Source of the DNA: Smaragdicoccus niigatensis DSM 44881 = NBRC 103563
Lineage (GTDB): Bacteria > Actinomycetota > Actinomycetes > Mycobacteriales > Mycobacteriaceae
Direction: 5' to 3'
DNA length: 64,000 nucleotides
NCBI RefSeq assembly: GCF_000380645.1
Contig: NZ_AQXZ01000013.1
Coordinates: 62,001 to 126,000, forward strand
The translations under genes and the position numbers were made by a program. This document shows positions 44,496 to 54,391 of the stretch, one piece after another. The notes beneath the pieces were generated by a model. The model was not told the DNA's origin. It did no database searches and was given only the letters and a program-made list of their open reading frames with translations. Position 1 is the stretch's first letter; each line of letters opens with the position of its first letter.

Positions 44496-44754
44496 TGACA
44501 CCAAGTTGGCGTCCTTCGCAGTGGCATGAGGCCGGCACGCCGGGCGAATATTCGCAGATCAGGCTAACTTCCTCACGCAACAATTAGCAGCGTTGTGAAC
44601 ATCACTTTCGCTTGCAACGGGGCGTGAGCGTCTGGGACGTTGATTCCCGGTCAAAAATAGTTTGGCTTCCTTACCTCACAAACGACCTGTGATGCGAGAG
44701 AGTCAATTTCTGGCATTCCGACCGCCAGGTGACAGAAACGGAAAAAATACGTCC

Positions 44755-46287
44755 ATGATCATCGGCATACCGCGCGAGTCCCTACCGGGTGAGACGCGCG
44801 TAGCAGCTACTCCGGTAACGACCGAGCAGCTCATCAAACTTGGATATGACGTCATCGTCGAAACTGGTGCGGGTAACGCATCGAGCTTCCCCGATGAGGC
44901 ATACGTCGCGGCTGGGGCCTCCACGGGCTCGTCGGATCAGGTGTGGTCCGCGGACATCGTGATGAAGGTCAACGCACCGAACGACGGCGAGATCGCCGCG
45001 CTCAAGGATGGGGCGACACTCGTCAGCCTCATCTCCCCCGCGTTGAACCCCGAACTCGTCGAGAAGCTCGCCGCTCGCCCGATCACGGTGCTCGCGATGG
45101 ACGCGGTTCCGCGTATCTCGCGTGCCCAGTCGCTCGACGTGTTGTCGTCGATGGCGAACATCGCCGGCTACCGCGCGGTCGTCGAGGCTGCGCACGAGTT
45201 CGGTCGGTTCTTCACCGGACAGGTGACCGCCGCCGGCAAGGTCCCGCCCGCCAAGGTGCTGGTGTGTGGCGCCGGTGTCGCCGGTCTGGCCGCGATCGGC
45301 TCCGCCGGTTCGCTCGGTGCGATCGTCCGTGCCACCGACCCGCGTCCCGAGGTTGCCGACCAGGTCGCCTCGCTCGGTGGCGAATACCTGTCGATCTCCT
45401 CCCCCGAGGTCGAGGTAAGCGCGACTGGCTACGCCAAGGAAATGGGCGACGACTACAAGCAGCGCGAAGCCGACCTGTACGCGGCGCAGGCTAAAGACGT
45501 CGACATCATCATCACCACTGCACTGATCCCGGGACGTCCCGCACCGCGGCTCTTCACTGAAGAGATGGTCGCCTCGATGAAGCCGGGTTCGGTCGTCGTC
45601 GACATGGCCGCCTCCAACGGCGGAAACGTCGCCGGCTCAGTGGCGGGCGAGAAGGTCGTGACCGCGAATGGCGTCACGATCCTCGGCTACACCGACCTCC
45701 CGGGCCGTCTCCCGGCTCAGGCCTCGCAGCTGTTTGGCACCAACCTGGTCAACCTGCTCAAGCTCGTCACCAAGGAGAAGGACGGTCAGTTCGTCCTCGA
45801 CTTCGATGACGTCGTGCAGCGCGGCATGACCATTGTCCGCGACGGTGAGACCACCTGGCCGCCCCCGGCAGTCAGCGTCTCCGCCGCTCCCGCCCAGGCC
45901 AAGGTCGCGGAAGTCGCCGTCAAGCCGGAGAAGAAGCCGATGTCGCCAGGCAAGCGCCTGGGCATCGTCGGCGTGATCGCCGCACTGCTCTTCGTGCTCG
46001 TCGCAGCATCACCGTCCGAGCTGGTCGGACACTTCACCGTGTTCGCGCTGGCGATCGTGATCGGTTACTACGTCATCGGCCACGTGGCGCACTCGCTGCA
46101 CACCCCGTTGATGTCGGTGACGAACGCGATCTCCGGAATCATCGTCGTCGGCGCGCTCCAGCAGATCGGGCACGGCAACACGACCGTCACGATCCTGGCG
46201 TTCGTCGCGATCCTGCTGGCCAGCATCAACGTGTTCGGTGGCTTCACGGTCACCCAGCGCATGCTGAAGATGTTCTCGAAGGGCTGA
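44755..46287 (+). CDS. pntA: Proton-translocating transhydrogenase, fused alpha subunit (copy 2)
   Basis: 510 residues from ATG 44755 ([20 protein letters not shown]). Domain I (1-390) has the NAD site with [19 protein letters not shown] near 174; the C-terminus (about 395-510) adds four helices ending with [20 protein letters not shown] and [11 protein letters not shown]. This is the E. coli-like fused arrangement, in contrast to the split PntAA/PntAB at 6.6-8.0 kb. GGAAAA precedes the start by about nine bases. It forms a complex with the adjacent PntB. Confidence 0.95.
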   Translation: MIIGIPRESLPGETRVAATPVTTEQLIKLGYDVIVETGAGNASSFPDEAYVAAGASTGSSDQVWSADIVMKVNAPNDGEIAALKDGATLVSLISPALNPELVEKLAARPITVLAMDAVPRISRAQSLDVLSSMANIAGYRAVVEAAHEFGRFFTGQVTAAGKVPPAKVLVCGAGVAGLAAIGSAGSLGAIVRATDPRPEVADQVASLGGEYLSISSPEVEVSATGYAKEMGDDYKQREADLYAAQAKDVDIIITTALIPGRPAPRLFTEEMVASMKPGSVVVDMAASNGGNVAGSVAGEKVVTANGVTILGYTDLPGRLPAQASQLFGTNLVNLLKLVTKEKDGQFVLDFDDVVQRGMTIVRDGETTWPPPAVSVSAAPAQAKVAEVAVKPEKKPMSPGKRLGIVGVIAALLFVLVAASPSELVGHFTVFALAIVIGYYVIGHVAHSLHTPLMSVTNAISGIIVVGALQQIGHGNTTVTILAFVAILLASINVFGGFTVTQRMLKMFSKG

Positions 46288-46298
46288 GGTAAACAACC

Positions 46299-47717
46299 AT
46301 GACTGCGCATACCGCTGCACAGGCCGGCTACCTCGTCGCCGCGCTTCTCTTCATCCTCGCCCTCGCCGGACTCTCGAAGCATGAGTCCGCCAAGCAGGGC
46401 AACACGTTCGGCGTCGCCGGCATGACCGTCGCCCTCGCGGTGACGATCGCCGTCGCAACCGCTGCCGCCAACGGAGCCATCAGCCTCGCCGGACTCGGCC
46501 TGCTGGCCCTCGCCATGGCGATCGGTGCCGTCATCGGCATCTACCGGGCCCGCAAGGTCGAAATGACCGCGATGCCCGAGCTGATCGCCCTGTTCCACAG
46601 CTTCGTCGGTCTCGCGGCCGTGCTCGTGGGCTGGAATGGCTACTTCGAGGTCGAGGCCAAGGGCGGCCACCCGGACGAGTTCTCCGGTGCACTGCTCGGC
46701 ATCCACCACGCTGAGGTCTTCATCGGTGTCTTCATCGGTGCGGTCACCTTCACCGGTTCGATCGTCGCGTACCTGAAGCTGTCGGCCAAGATCAAGTCGT
46801 CGCCGCTCATGCTGCCGGGCAAGAACCTCATCAACGTCGGTGCCCTGGTGGCGTTCGCGGCCCTCACCGTCGCGTTCGTCCTGCAGCCGAGCCTGCCGCT
46901 GCTCATCGCCGTGACCATCGTCGCGCTGCTCCTCGGTTGGCACCTCGTCGCCTCCATCGGTGGTGGCGACATGCCGGTCGTGGTGTCGATGCTCAACAGC
47001 TACTCGGGTTGGGCCGCGGCCGCCGCCGGATTCCTGCTCGGCAACGACCTGCTCATCGTCACCGGTGCTCTCGTCGGTTCGTCCGGTGCGTACCTGAGCT
47101 ACATCATGTGCAAGGCGATGAACCGCTCGTTCATCTCCGTCATCGCGGGTGGATTCGGTATCGCAGCTGGACCGTCGGGTGACCAGGACTACGGCGAGCA
47201 CCGTGAGATCAACGCCGAAGACACCGCTGATCTGCTGTCGAACGCGAAGACCGTCATCATCACGCCGGGCTACGGCATGGCCGTCGCCCAGGCGCAGTAC
47301 CCGGTCGCCGAGATCACCCGCAAGCTCCGCGAGAAGGGCATAACCGTCCGCTTCGGTATCCACCCCGTCGCCGGTCGTCTGCCGGGGCACATGAACGTGC
47401 TCCTCGCCGAGGCGAAGGTGCCGTACGACATCGTGCTCGAGATGGACGAGATCAACGAGGACTTCAGTTCTACTGACGTCGTCCTGGTGATCGGCGCGAA
47501 CGACACGGTGAACCCGGCCGCCGCCGAGGATCCGAGCAGCCCCATCGCGGGTATGCCGGTGCTCAGCGTCTGGGAAGCCGAGAACGTCGTCGTGTTCAAG
47601 CGGTCGATGGCCGCCGGTTACGCCGGTGTGCAGAACCCGCTGTTCTTCCGGGAGAACACGCAGATGCTGTTCGGCGATGCCCGCGACCGCGTCGAGGACA
47701 TCCTCGCGGCGCTGTAG
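46299..47717 (+). CDS. pntB: Proton-translocating transhydrogenase subunit beta (copy 2)
   Basis: 472 residues, eleven bases after pntA. Hydrophobic helices fill about 1-260; domain III has [20 protein letters not shown] near 325 and [23 protein letters not shown], followed by [20 protein letters not shown]. Together with the fused PntA it should pump protons while transferring hydride from NADH to NADP+. A UUCG-loop hairpin ends the unit. Confidence 0.96.
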   Translation: MTAHTAAQAGYLVAALLFILALAGLSKHESAKQGNTFGVAGMTVALAVTIAVATAAANGAISLAGLGLLALAMAIGAVIGIYRARKVEMTAMPELIALFHSFVGLAAVLVGWNGYFEVEAKGGHPDEFSGALLGIHHAEVFIGVFIGAVTFTGSIVAYLKLSAKIKSSPLMLPGKNLINVGALVAFAALTVAFVLQPSLPLLIAVTIVALLLGWHLVASIGGGDMPVVVSMLNSYSGWAAAAAGFLLGNDLLIVTGALVGSSGAYLSYIMCKAMNRSFISVIAGGFGIAAGPSGDQDYGEHREINAEDTADLLSNAKTVIITPGYGMAVAQAQYPVAEITRKLREKGITVRFGIHPVAGRLPGHMNVLLAEAKVPYDIVLEMDEINEDFSSTDVVLVIGANDTVNPAAAEDPSSPIAGMPVLSVWEAENVVVFKRSMAAGYAGVQNPLFFRENTQMLFGDARDRVEDILAAL

Positions 47718-47731
47718 TTCGCTCCGACCAA

Positions 47732-47767
47732 AAGACCCCTGTCTGATTTCGATCAGACAGGGGTCTT
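47732..47767 (+). terminator. Hairpin terminator after pntAB copy 2
   Basis: AAGACCCCTGTCTGAT (47732-47747), TTCG tetraloop, ATCAGACAGGGGTCTT (47752-47767): 16 paired bases closed by a UUCG tetraloop. The trailing T-run is short, so it may act partly with Rho or as an RNA-stabilising hairpin. Confidence 0.8.
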
Positions 47768-47850
47768 CTGCGATTTGGTGCCCTGACGACGTTGTCATCG
47801 CGATATGTGGACGACGGACCCGTGAGAGCACCGAATCGTCGCGCTCTAGG

Positions 47851-48495
47851 TCAGGCAGACGCCCAGGTGGCCGGGTGAGCGGTCTTCCACTGCCGCGTGA
47901 CGAGCTTTCGGAACCCGGGTCCGTACGTGGCGTCGAAGTACCCGTCGTCCGTCATGAGAAGCAGGTTCGAGTACACCGCCTCGGACAGGCTGGCCCCGGT
48001 GTCCGCGCACATCTCGACCACCCAGATGGCCGCCTCGTACGGCTCGCCGGCCTTCAACAACGCACGCCCAGCCCACAACTGGTCGTTGAGAGCGTCGTCT
48101 TGTCCCGCGATCGCCCGCAGTTCGTCGAGCGCCGTCTCGACCGTCCGGTTGAGTAGGAACGGCTGCGGATCCGCGGGGTTCGCATGGACCCGTTTGCCGT
48201 CGACAACCGGGAATGCGGTCACCAAACGGGCCGATTCACCCGGCAAAGTGCGAACGAGTGCTCCAACCCACACTCCGTCGAAATCACGGAAGCTCGCGGT
48301 CGACGAGCCGACGGTGAGCCAGTGGTCAGGTTCCCCCGTGACGGCCGTAATGCATTCCAGCAGTGTCGAATTGGACCAATCGGCGGGGAATTCTGCGACC
48401 CCTGGTGCGCCTTGACCGGCGCCATGTTCTCCGGACGGTGGTCGCCGATGCAGCACCTCGAGCACGCGCGGGTCATCGGTCTGATAGCTACCCAT
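47851..48495 (-). CDS. EndoU-like domain protein
   Basis: 214 residues from ATG 48495 (MGSYQTDDPRVLEVLHRRPP) behind GGAAG. The first 115 residues follow the pattern of bacterial EndoU nucleases: RVLEVL, a Gly/His-rich GEHGAGQG, VAEFPADWSNSTLLECI, DFDGVWVGALVRT and LVTAFPV. The usual GGH with catalytic His is altered, so activity is uncertain. The C-terminal 95 residues are helical and unrecognised. No signal peptide. EndoU domains occur in toxins and RNases; no immunity gene is adjacent. Confidence 0.6.
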   Translation of the reverse strand: MGSYQTDDPRVLEVLHRRPPSGEHGAGQGAPGVAEFPADWSNSTLLECITAVTGEPDHWLTVGSSTASFRDFDGVWVGALVRTLPGESARLVTAFPVVDGKRVHANPADPQPFLLNRTVETALDELRAIAGQDDALNDQLWAGRALLKAGEPYEAAIWVVEMCADTGASLSEAVYSNLLLMTDDGYFDATYGPGFRKLVTRQWKTAHPATWASA

Positions 48496-48664
48496 ACAAC
48501 GAATCTTCCACATGAGGGACGATGTATCTGACACGTCCTCGCCGGGCAGGTTCCGGCGACGGGCATCAAACGAGCAGTAACCCTGTAATGGACACGTGGC
48601 GTGTGTTTGTATGAACCCACCGCTACCTGCCCAAAGACCGTTAGACCGGAGGCTGTGAAAGATC

Positions 48665-50455
48665 ATGCGGGAGTTCGAAGTACCAGCGTCGTACACCATC
48701 CCTGACGACGCCTCGATGGCGGACAATGTCTTCCGATTCGCCGTTGAAGACCCGACGTTCGTCCCGTTCAAGATTCCCAACGGCTCCGGCGGTTGGTATG
48801 ACGTGACCGCCGCTGCGTTCGCCAAGGACGTCACCGCCGTCGCCAAGGGCCTGATGGCCAGCGGCGTCGAGCCCGGCGACCGCGTCGCACTGCTGTCGTC
48901 GACGCGCTATGAGTGGACCCTCATCGACTTCGCGATCTGGGCAGCCGGTGGTTGCACCGTCTCGATCTACGACTCGTCCGCTGCCGACCAGTGCAAGTGG
49001 ATCCTCGAGAACTCGGGCACGAAGCTGCTCATCGTCGAGACGCCCAAGCATGCCGCCACCGTCGACGAGGTCGCCAAGAACGCTCCCGAACTCGACGAGG
49101 TCCTGCAGATCAACGCAGGAGCCATCGACGAGCTCAAGCGTCGCGGTGCGTCCGTCAGCGACGAGGAACTCGAGACCCGGCGCAAGACCGTCAACGCCAA
49201 GTCTCCCGCCACCCTGATCTACACCTCGGGTACGACCGGTCGTCCGAAGGGCGTCCTGCTTACCCACTCCAACCTGTATGCGGAGTCGATGAGCGCCCGC
49301 ATCGCGCTCAAGGAAGCGCTCGTCAAGGGCAAGAAGACTCTCATGTTCCTGCCGCTGGCGCACGTGTTCGCCCGCGCGATCTCGGTCGGTGCCTTCGACG
49401 GCAAGGTGACCGTCGCCCACACCTCAGACTGGTCAACACTGGTCGAGCAGTTCGGTGCGTTCCAGCCGGACTTCATCCTCTCGGTGCCCCGCGTGTTCGA
49501 GAAGGTGTTCAACAGCGCGAAGCAGAAGGCGCACGACGGTGGCAAGGGCAAGATCTTCGACGCTGCCGCGGCGACGGCGATCGCGTACAGCGAGGCCATC
49601 GAGACCGGCGGCCCCGGCCTGGGCCTCAAGATCAAGCACGCGGTGTTCGACAAGCTCGTCTACGGCAAGCTCAAGGCGGCCCTCGGCGGTAACTGCCAGC
49701 GTGCGGTGTCCGGTGGAGGCCCCCTCGGCGCACGCCTGGGTCACTTCTTCCGCGGCGTCGGCGTCCCGATCTACGAGGGCTACGGCCTGACGGAGACCAG
49801 CGCCGCGCTCACGGTCAACACGCAGGAACACATCCGCGTCGGCAGTGTCGGCCGCCCGATCGAGGGTTGCGCCGCGAAGGTCGCAGACGACGGCGAGCTC
49901 CTCCTCAAGGGTGGCCCCGTCTTCCTCGAGTACTGGAAGAACCCAGACGCCACTGCCGAGTCGTTCGAGGACGGCTGGTTCAAGACCGGTGACCTCGGCA
50001 AGATCGACGATGACGGCTTCGTCTTCATCACCGGCCGTAAGAAGGAACTCATCGTCACGGCCGCGGGCAAGAACGTCTCCCCCGCGTCGCTCGAAGATCC
50101 GCTGCGCGCGCACCCGCTCATCGGCCAGCCGATGATCGTCGGCGACAACCGTCCGTTCGTCGGCGTGCTCGTCACCCTCGACCCGGAAGCACTTCCGGGC
50201 TGGAAGCAGCGCAACAACATCGCCGCGCACACCTCGATCGAGGAGCTCACGACGAACCCGGCGCTCCTCGCGGAGCTCGAAAGCGCGGTTGCGGACGCCA
50301 ACTCCAAGGTGTCCAAGGCCGAGCAGATCAAGAAGATCAAGGTCCTTGCCGTCGAATGGACGCAGGAGACCGGTGAACTGACCCCGAAGATGTCGCTCAA
50401 GCGTGCGGTCGTCATGAAGCAGCACGAGGCCGACATCGAGGCTCTCTACTCATAA
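48665..50455 (+). CDS. Long-chain fatty acyl-CoA synthetase, FadD15 type
   Basis: 596 residues. The AMP-binding motif LIYTSGTTGRPKGVLLTHSN is at about 180, GYGLTETS at about 374, and GWFKTGDLGKIDDDGFVFITGRKKELIVTAAGKNVSP near 440-470. It activates fatty acids through acyl-AMP to acyl-CoA in the cytoplasm. Length and the GRKKELIVTAAGKNVSP segment are as in FadD15-like synthetases. The 169 bp between it and the EndoU gene hold the divergent promoters; nothing else is seen. Confidence 0.95.
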   Translation: MREFEVPASYTIPDDASMADNVFRFAVEDPTFVPFKIPNGSGGWYDVTAAAFAKDVTAVAKGLMASGVEPGDRVALLSSTRYEWTLIDFAIWAAGGCTVSIYDSSAADQCKWILENSGTKLLIVETPKHAATVDEVAKNAPELDEVLQINAGAIDELKRRGASVSDEELETRRKTVNAKSPATLIYTSGTTGRPKGVLLTHSNLYAESMSARIALKEALVKGKKTLMFLPLAHVFARAISVGAFDGKVTVAHTSDWSTLVEQFGAFQPDFILSVPRVFEKVFNSAKQKAHDGGKGKIFDAAAATAIAYSEAIETGGPGLGLKIKHAVFDKLVYGKLKAALGGNCQRAVSGGGPLGARLGHFFRGVGVPIYEGYGLTETSAALTVNTQEHIRVGSVGRPIEGCAAKVADDGELLLKGGPVFLEYWKNPDATAESFEDGWFKTGDLGKIDDDGFVFITGRKKELIVTAAGKNVSPASLEDPLRAHPLIGQPMIVGDNRPFVGVLVTLDPEALPGWKQRNNIAAHTSIEELTTNPALLAELESAVADANSKVSKAEQIKKIKVLAVEWTQETGELTPKMSLKRAVVMKQHEADIEALYS

Positions 50456-50468
50456 GAAGGCGATAATC

Positions 50469-52010
50469 CTGTCGCATCGGACTGATAGCCGCGGCGACCG
50501 GGACGGCAAGACCTGGGGCCATGTATGGGCCCGGGCACTTGCTGGTCTGGTCGCCGCTGGCGTCGTTTTAGGCTGCGGTGAGCTGCTTTCGGCAGCCATC
50601 GCAGGAGCCAGCGCGCCCTTGACCGCCATCGGGTCGGTCGTCGTCGACCACACCCCGACCGGGCTGCGCGAATGGGCGATCCAGACGTTCGGAACGCACG
50701 ACAAGGCCGTTCTGTTCGCGATCATGATCGCCGGCGCCGTGCTGGTTGCCGTCGGTGCGGGCATCGCGGAGCGGCGCGACCGGCCGGCCGGCTCGATAGT
50801 GTTCGGCGTGCTCGGCCTGGCCGCCGCGTTCGCCGCGTTCACCCGTCCGAGCGCAACGCTCATCTGGACGATCCCGAGCCTCGTCGGCGCGGTCCTCGGC
50901 ATCCTGCTGCTACGGACGCTGACGCGAACCGTCGAACCGGAATTCGACCGCCGACGGTTCCTCACGATCGCGGGCCTGACGACTGTCGCGGCGGCCGGGG
51001 TCGGGGCCTTCGGACGATTGGTCGGCGCGTCCGAACGCAAGGTTTCGGAGGATCGCACCGCCTTCACGCTGCCCGCTCCCGCGGAACCAGCGACTCCCCC
51101 GCCACCCGACGTCGATCTTCGCGGCCCAGGTTTGACGCCGTGGGAGACGTCGAACGGCTCGTTCTACCGCATCGACACCGCTCTCACGGTGCCGCGCCTC
51201 GCGCGGGCTGATTGGTCACTGCGCATCTTCGGCATGGTCGACAAAGAGTTGACATTGACGCTCGACGACCTGCTGAAGCGTCCGCTCATCGAGCGGTACG
51301 TGACTCTGACCTGCGTCTCGAACCCGGTCGGCGGAAACCTGGCCGGCAACGCGAAGTGGTTGGGGTGGAGAATCAAGGACCTGCTCGCCGAGGCGGTCGT
51401 CCAGCCAAATGCCGACATGGTGTTGTCCACGAGCGTCGACGGCTTCACGGCCGGTACCCCGCTCGAGGCACTGACCGACCCGCGCGATTCGATGCTGGTC
51501 ATCGGCATGAACGGGCAGCCTCTGCCGATCGAGCACGGGTATCCCGCCCGCCTTGTCGTGCCGGGCCTCTACGGCTACGTGTCCGCCACGAAGTGGGTCA
51601 CGAGCCTCGAGGTGACTCGCTTCGACAAGGCGACGGCGTATTGGACCGATCGAGGCTGGTCGGAGCGCGGTCCGATCAAGACGGCGACCCGGATCGACGT
51701 GCCGCAATCGAACAACCGCATCTCGGCCGGTCCGGTGACGATCGCGGGTGTGGCCTGGGCACAGCACCGCGGCATCAAGGCGGTCGAGGTACAGATCGAC
51801 AGCGGCCCGTGGCAACCGGCCCGCCTCGCCGCGGACTACTCGTCAGACACCTGGCGCCAATGGGCGTTCGATTGGGAAGCCAGCAAGGGACCGCACGTCA
51901 TTCGGGCGCGCGCGACGGACGGCACCGGCATGGTGCAGACCTCAGACGAAGCCGACCCCATGCCCGATGGGGCAACCGGGTGGCCGGAGATTTCGGTTCG
52001 GATCGACTGA
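50469..52010 (+). CDS. Membrane-anchored molybdopterin oxidoreductase (sulfite-oxidase fold)
   Basis: About 513 residues if translation begins at CTG 50469. The N-terminal part (to about residue 140) has three to four helices, including WARALAGLVAAGVVLGCGEL, which is only included with the CTG start. The Mo-binding domain has Cys at about 282 in TLTCVSNPVGGN and the oxidoreductase domain follows, ending with an Ig-like Mo-co dimerisation domain. The in-frame TTG at 50619 would cut the first helix. GAAGG lies eight bases before the CTG. The substrate is unknown; relatives are often called sulfite oxidase-like. Confidence 0.78.
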   Translation: MSHRTDSRGDRDGKTWGHVWARALAGLVAAGVVLGCGELLSAAIAGASAPLTAIGSVVVDHTPTGLREWAIQTFGTHDKAVLFAIMIAGAVLVAVGAGIAERRDRPAGSIVFGVLGLAAAFAAFTRPSATLIWTIPSLVGAVLGILLLRTLTRTVEPEFDRRRFLTIAGLTTVAAAGVGAFGRLVGASERKVSEDRTAFTLPAPAEPATPPPPDVDLRGPGLTPWETSNGSFYRIDTALTVPRLARADWSLRIFGMVDKELTLTLDDLLKRPLIERYVTLTCVSNPVGGNLAGNAKWLGWRIKDLLAEAVVQPNADMVLSTSVDGFTAGTPLEALTDPRDSMLVIGMNGQPLPIEHGYPARLVVPGLYGYVSATKWVTSLEVTRFDKATAYWTDRGWSERGPIKTATRIDVPQSNNRISAGPVTIAGVAWAQHRGIKAVEVQIDSGPWQPARLAADYSSDTWRQWAFDWEASKGPHVIRARATDGTGMVQTSDEADPMPDGATGWPEISVRID

Positions 52011-52104
52011 CAATGTGCGGTTTCCATCCGAACCTCGCGACTGATTCCTAGTGTCGTAGACAGGTGTTCTTGGTCGAACACCCGGCAACACAAAGGAATC
52101 TGGC

Positions 52105-53604
52105 GTGCGCGACATTTCTCGGCGTGGCTTCTTCCGGGGATCGGCGGCGTTCGGCGCGGGACTGGCCCTGCCCTCGCTGGCCGCATGCTCGAATGCCCCC
52201 GCCGCCGCGGCGATCGATTCACTTCACTCGTTGTTGCCGGGCCGCGTCGTCGGACGGTCAGATCGGGACTACACGTCGTTCGTCACCCCATGGAACCTGG
52301 CTTGGGACAAGGTGCGGCCGAAAGCTGCGGCAATCGTTCGAGCGACGAGTACCGACGACGTGGCTGCCACGCTGAGGTGGGCCGAGAAAACCGGCACCCC
52401 GATCGTGGCCCGGTCCGGTGGTCATTCGTACGCGGGCTACTCGACGACGCCGGGCGTCGTGATCGATGTGTCGCGCATGTCGGGTGTGGAGTTCAGTCCC
52501 TCGACGAACGTCGCCACGCTCGGCGGCGGAGCCCGGAACATCAACGTCTCGTCCGAACTCGAAAAGGTCGGCCGAACGGTCACCCACGGCCGTTGCTACC
52601 AGGTCGGCTACGCCGGCCTCGTGCTCGGCGGCGGGATCGGGTTCAACGTGCGCCGGTTCGGATTCGCCTGCGACCAACTCCTCGAAACGACTGTCGTCCT
52701 CGCGTCCGGCGAGGTCGTGCGCGCGGCCCCCGATGAGAATCCCGATCTGTTGTGGGCGGCCAAAGGCGGCGGGGGCGGGAACTTCGGCATCCACACCAGC
52801 TTCGTCGTCCAGACGTATGACGCGGCCCCGATCACGGTGTTCGATGTGGTGTGGAAAGAGAACGTCGATGAAGTCACGCGTTGGCTCCTCGATTTCGCCC
52901 GGAACGCGCCTCGCGAATTCGGCGCCAAGATCACCTTGCGGGCCACCCCAGATCCGTCGGGGCCCGCGCGCCTGAGCGTCGGCCTGCTCGGTCAATTCGT
53001 CGGAACGGCCGACGAAACCATGGCACTGCTCGATCCCGCGTTTGCGCTCGCCGAGCCCGATCGTTCGTACGGCTTTCTCCGCGAAGCGTCCTACTGGGAC
53101 GGGCAGAAGAAGGTGTCCGACAAGGGCGATCCGGAGTGGTCCGCCGAGCGATCGGTGTTCATTGACAACTCGCTCGGAGATGACGGGCTGGGCGTGATTC
53201 TCGATCACATGCGGAATTGGCCGCCGCACCAGGGACTTGCTCAGTGGAAGGCATTCGTCATCGGCGGCGCCGCGAACGACGTCCGCCCCGATGCGACGGC
53301 GTTCGTCCATCGCCGGAGTTGGCTGCTGGCCGCGGTCGATGTGGCGTGGCACGGCGGCGATTCGGAGTCGGACATCGCCACCTCGCTCCGCTGGCTCGAC
53401 GAATTCCACGCAGCGTTGGCGCAATACGGGTCCGGGGCGTACCAGAACTTCCTCGATCCGCGCGAAAAGAACTGGGCGCAAGCCTATTACGGCGAAAACT
53501 TCGGCCGCCTCGTCGCCGTGAAACAGCAGTACGACCCGCGGAACGTCTTCCACAACGGACAGTCGATCCCGCTGGATGTGATGGCGTTCGTCAATTCGAA
53601 TTGA
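52105..53604 (+). CDS. Tat-exported BBE-type FAD oxidoreductase
   Basis: 499 residues, GTG start behind AAGGA. Twin-Arg signal SRRGFFRGSAAFGAG with lipobox-like LAAC. FAD domain with SGGHSYAGY (His about 107) and HGRCYQVGYAGLVLGGGIG (Cys about 164), the pair used for bicovalent flavin attachment in berberine-bridge-type enzymes. The C-terminal BBE motif YYGENFGRLVAVKQQYDPRNVFHNGQSI is intact. It probably oxidises sugars or alcohols outside the membrane; substrate unknown. It ends VNSN in a 16-bp palindrome shared with the convergent gene. Confidence 0.9.
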   Translation: MRDISRRGFFRGSAAFGAGLALPSLAACSNAPAAAAIDSLHSLLPGRVVGRSDRDYTSFVTPWNLAWDKVRPKAAAIVRATSTDDVAATLRWAEKTGTPIVARSGGHSYAGYSTTPGVVIDVSRMSGVEFSPSTNVATLGGGARNINVSSELEKVGRTVTHGRCYQVGYAGLVLGGGIGFNVRRFGFACDQLLETTVVLASGEVVRAAPDENPDLLWAAKGGGGGNFGIHTSFVVQTYDAAPITVFDVVWKENVDEVTRWLLDFARNAPREFGAKITLRATPDPSGPARLSVGLLGQFVGTADETMALLDPAFALAEPDRSYGFLREASYWDGQKKVSDKGDPEWSAERSVFIDNSLGDDGLGVILDHMRNWPPHQGLAQWKAFVIGGAANDVRPDATAFVHRRSWLLAAVDVAWHGGDSESDIATSLRWLDEFHAALAQYGSGAYQNFLDPREKNWAQAYYGENFGRLVAVKQQYDPRNVFHNGQSIPLDVMAFVNSN

Positions 53605-53605
53605 C
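53590..53605. repeat. Perfect 16-bp palindrome shared by two convergent gene ends
   Basis: GTCAATTCGAATTGAC at 53590-53605 is identical to its reverse complement. Read in either direction it encodes VNS N and a TGA stop, so the genes ending at 53604 (+) and 53591 (-) overlap by 14 bases and share a terminal VNSN. Confidence 0.95.
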
Positions 53606-54391
53606 CGGAGCAGTGCGATTCGCACGTTCGGCGCAGACTTTCGTCAGCACCGCACCGACGACGATGAACGCGGTCCCGATCGGCCAGGGATAGTCGTCGA
53701 CGAACAACGCGACGATGCCGATCACGGTGAACAGCGGGAAGACCTGTGCGAGAAATGCCTCGATTGGCGGCCCGTCGCCGGTTCCATCGGTCTGCGCTTC
53801 AATGCGCTTCGGGTACCACAGCGTGAATTGCACGGCGATGATCATCGGGACGAGCGGGATGATCCAGCCGGTCCACAAATTGTCCTGGTTGTGGAGCACT
53901 CCGTCGCCATAGAGCCCAGAGAGTGCCTGAATGACGAAGGACCCGGCCCAGACGCCGGAGATGATGTAGTTCGTCCGGATGAAGATCGGTGAGTCCCAGA
54001 TCTCTTCCGGCGACTCTTCCTTCGCATAAGCGAGGGTGAAGGGCCGTCGGATGACGATCGAACCGACGACGATGACCATCAGGGCGACGTTGGCGATCTC
54101 ACCACCCCACAGCTCGAGCCAGTTATTGACCGACTTCGAGGTCGTGGCGACGACAATCGACAGGACGCCGAAGAAGACGACATCGGCGTATTCGAGCATC
54201 TTGGGTCGACCGCCCCGGACCCAACCGATGCACAACAAGACCAACGCAATACCGAACGCGACGCCGGCCGCGAGTTCGAGCGTGCCTTTCCCCTGCAGCA
54301 GGGCGTACACGATCCAGGGCGACAGGCCGGCGAGCGGATTGCTGAGAATCCGGTCGAGGATCGGTTCCTTTTCTTCCTCGGTAGCAGTCAT
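53591..54391 (-). CDS. Multi-spanning membrane protein of unknown function
   Basis: 266 residues from ATG 54391. Seven or eight hydrophobic helices (for example LAAGVAFGIALVLLCIGWV, VVFFGVLSIVVATT, IIPLVPMIIAVQFTLWY). No recognised family; an NLWTGWIIPLVPM segment might be functional. It overlaps the POT transporter gene by four bases, so it is probably translated with it. The stop lies in the palindrome at 53590-53605, and the last four residues VNSN equal those of the gene on the other strand. Confidence 0.75.
   Translation of the reverse strand: MTATEEEKEPILDRILSNPLAGLSPWIVYALLQGKGTLELAAGVAFGIALVLLCIGWVRGGRPKMLEYADVVFFGVLSIVVATTSKSVNNWLELWGGEIANVALMVIVVGSIVIRRPFTLAYAKEESPEEIWDSPIFIRTNYIISGVWAGSFVIQALSGLYGDGVLHNQDNLWTGWIIPLVPMIIAVQFTLWYPKRIEAQTDGTGDGPPIEAFLAQVFPLFTVIGIVALFVDDYPWPIGTAFIVVGAVLTKVCAERANRTAPVNSN

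Noticed and set aside
44544-44555. Perfect 12-bp palindrome GCGAATATTCGC before pntA copy 2.
   Set aside because: A short palindrome with no recognised consensus; not enough for a regulator call.
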